Shown here: positions 62,253 through 64,000 of the stretch, piece by piece | Layout of the letters: each line of letters starts with the position of its first letter | Numbering within the stretch: the first letter of the stretch is position 1 | From: an uncultured Collinsella sp. | GTDB lineage: Bacteria > Actinomycetota > Coriobacteriia > Coriobacteriales > Coriobacteriaceae | Direction: 5' to 3' | Assembly: GCA_934654585.1 (NCBI GenBank) | Contig: CAKUGF010000001.1 | Span: 1 to 64,000, forward strand | DNA length: 64,000 nt | Notes under the pieces: generated by a model | Databases searched by the model: none | What the model saw: only the letters and a program-made list of their open reading frames with translations | Told to the model about the DNA's origin: nothing | Position numbers and translations under genes: made by a program

Positions 62253-64000
62253 ATGAGTATGAGCAAGAACATCGCACGCCTGGCAGTGACGGCAGGCCTC
62301 ACTGCGGCGCTGAGCTTTGGTGGAGTCATGGCCCCTGTGACGGTGGCGTTTGCTGCTGAGGACGGCTCGATTGTGACGTTCAAGGACGATACGTATTCTT
62401 CGACTACGACTTACAAGGGCATCCAGATCTTTACGGCTGACGTGGACGGCACTACTGTCAAGAATATTCGGTGGGCAGGTGCTAATGATGCGCAGAAAGA
62501 GGCCATTCAGAAAGCCGTCGTAAAAGCAATTAACGACTGGAGTGTGGCTAATCGTAAGGGTACTTATACCAACGAGAATGCTCAGGATGCTGCCGACTGG
62601 TTGAGCAAGAATCACGGTGTGACTGTAAACAATGAGCAAGTGGCAAATAACAACGTCCTGAGCATGATCGCCGCTAATCTGGATGGCAGTGGTTTCGATT
62701 GGAGGACGACGAACGCGGAAACCCCGGAGCTCAAGGGGCTCGATGCCGGCTACTGGTTGTTCCTCACTAACGCGGTGGATGACACGGCTACCGATAACTC
62801 GACCGATGCTTTCTCGGCGCCCGTGTACGCCGTTATTGATGGTACGAATAAGACGGTGACAATTACCCCCAAGAAGAGTGTCCCCACTGTCAAGAAGAAG
62901 ATTCTTGATGATAGCAAGGCGAAGGATGACCTCAAGACCGTACCTGAGGGTGATTGGAAAGACGTTGCCGATTCTCAGATTGGCCAGGTGGTGAACTACA
63001 AGCTCACCGGTACCGTTGCGAGCAACTACGCCACCTTCGATACGTATGCATACAAGTTCACCGATAAGCTTTCGACGGGTCTGGATTATGTTGCCGATTC
63101 TGCAAAGGTATTTGCTTTGAAGGGCGACACCTATACTGAAATTAGCAGTGAGAACTATACGGTTATCCCTGCCGACAGTTCTAATGAAAACACCCTGACG
63201 GTGAAGTTTGAGGTCGGCGACGGCGACAAGGGCCTCAAGGACGTCCAGGGCATTGATGCTAACACCCAGATTGTCGTCTTCTACAAGGCCAAGCTTAACA
63301 AGAGCGCTGTTATCGGCAACAACACTGCAGAGAACACCGCGGGTGGCAACCCCAACACCGTTAAGCTTGAGTACTCTAACAACCCGTATGGCAATGGCAC
63401 GGGCGAGACGATTCCGGACACCGTCGCCGACTTTGCGTTCAAGCTCAACCTCAACAAGGTCGACCAGGGCACCGAGAAGGGCCTTGGGGGCGCTGTATTC
63501 ACCATCCAGTCCAATGATACAAACACGATGGGTCAGTACGTTGCCTCGAAGGACGATGCGACTGAGAACATTGTTGCTGGTCAGCTTGTGACCGTCGAGG
63601 GAAACAGCCTTCCCGAGTACGTGAAGTTCACGTCTAGCGAGGTTAGCGGTAAAGAAGGAACGATTGAGGTTAAGGGCCTCGATGCCGGATGCTACAAGGT
63701 CACCGAGATCCAGACTCCCGGCGACAGCTATACTGCTGCCCAGCCCTTCACTTTCACCATCACTCCGACGTACAACAGCAACGGTACGAAGATTGAATCG
63801 CTTAAGGCCGAGTTTGGGCAAACTCGTTCGGACATCGCCTTTGGTGAGCTTAATAACACTCCCGGCGACAATGAACTGACCGGTAAGAACAACACCGGCA
63901 CCAACCCCACTACCGGCGAAGTCACCATCAACGTTGGCAACACCAAGTCCGTCGGCCTCCCGCTGACCGGTCTTAACGGTGTGACCTTCACTTGGATCGC
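62253..64000 (+). CDS. major pilin, isopeptide-forming fimbrial protein (3' end cut by the window)
   Basis: At least 582 residues. A signal peptide (1-34, AFA cleavage) is followed by a domain starting TTTYKGIQIF, the pilin-type segment TITPKKSVPTVKKKILDD with the candidate linking lysine, an isopeptide domain (SNYATFDTYAYKFTDKLSTG) and a SpaA-like domain with the E-box CYKVTEIQTPGDSY. LPLTG at residues 569-573 is the sortase motif, and the membrane helix begins just before the edge, so only about 25-35 residues should be missing. It shares its domain plan with the previous gene. A sortase gene is expected beyond the window. Confidence 0.88.
   Translation, partial: MSMSKNIARLAVTAGLTAALSFGGVMAPVTVAFAAEDGSIVTFKDDTYSSTTTYKGIQIFTADVDGTTVKNIRWAGANDAQKEAIQKAVVKAINDWSVANRKGTYTNENAQDAADWLSKNHGVTVNNEQVANNNVLSMIAANLDGSGFDWRTTNAETPELKGLDAGYWLFLTNAVDDTATDNSTDAFSAPVYAVIDGTNKTVTITPKKSVPTVKKKILDDSKAKDDLKTVPEGDWKDVADSQIGQVVNYKLTGTVASNYATFDTYAYKFTDKLSTGLDYVADSAKVFALKGDTYTEISSENYTVIPADSSNENTLTVKFEVGDGDKGLKDVQGIDANTQIVVFYKAKLNKSAVIGNNTAENTAGGNPNTVKLEYSNNPYGNGTGETIPDTVADFAFKLNLNKVDQGTEKGLGGAVFTIQSNDTNTMGQYVASKDDATENIVAGQLVTVEGNSLPEYVKFTSSEVSGKEGTIEVKGLDAGCYKVTEIQTPGDSYTAAQPFTFTITPTYNSNGTKIESLKAEFGQTRSDIAFGELNNTPGDNELTGKNNTGTNPTTGEVTINVGNTKSVGLPLTGLNGVTFTWI

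Overview
This window looks like chromosome of a high-GC anaerobic actinomycete of the Coriobacteriia, most probably Collinsella or a close relative. The grounds are the strongly GC-biased codon use, the paired FeoA/FeoA/FeoB arrangement with a Cys-rich partner, an orphan OmpR-type regulator next to glnA, a MoaC-MobB fusion and sortase-anchored pilins. The assignment rests on gene content and style only; no database search was possible.

Layout. 1-4160: an HPr-like phosphocarrier followed by a ferrous-iron uptake locus (feoA, feoA, feoB, Cys-rich membrane protein). 4249-36592: a roughly 32-kb uronate/pectin region. It holds a LacI regulator, uxaC-uxaB-uxaA, a GPH-type sugar symporter, a GH28 polygalacturonase, a pectin methylesterase fused to an alpha/beta hydrolase, an SGNH esterase, a GH105 hydrolase, a TIM-barrel isomerase, two flavin/iron-sulfur oxidoreductases, an RpiB-like isomerase and an SDR dehydrogenase (DhuI/DhuD-like). 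A gluconate-type permease with an IlvD/Edd dehydratase, several GntR regulators, a YczE-like membrane protein, a HIT protein, kdgA, kdgK and a second LacI regulator complete it. An AlbA/Schlafen-type regulator (29124-30377) sits inside. 36635-43876: a RelB-MNT fusion, glnA with a GlnR-like regulator, HtrA protease and DNA ligase LigA. 43868-56597: a MerR/MATE pair, a heterodimeric ABC exporter, an AbiEi/DUF559-like protein, moaA and moaC-mobB, an MFS transporter and a HAD phosphatase. 57167-64000: three consecutive sortase-anchored pilus/adhesin genes, the last one cut by the window edge.

How it works together. Three routes converge on 2-keto-3-deoxygluconate (KDG): galacturonate/glucuronate through UxaC-UxaB-UxaA, unsaturated uronates through GH105 and DhuI-DhuD, and a gluconate-like acid through GntP and the dehydratase. 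KdgK and KdgA then yield pyruvate and glyceraldehyde 3-phosphate. The pectin hydrolases show no signal peptides, so the cell seems to import oligosaccharides and process them inside.

Two LacI-type operators tie the region together. GTGAACGTTCAC occurs, often as pairs about 40 bp apart, before uxaC, the symporter, GH105, dhuD and the HIT gene. CGAAATCGGTTTCG occurs before kdgK, yczE and the HIT gene. The most unusual signal is a pair of candidate structured leader RNAs, each present twice with compensatory stem changes: one just after the second operator (before yczE and kdgK), the other before yczE and kdgA. Intergenic regions also carry families of long inverted repeats and two 201-202-bp elements with 30-32-bp inverted ends.
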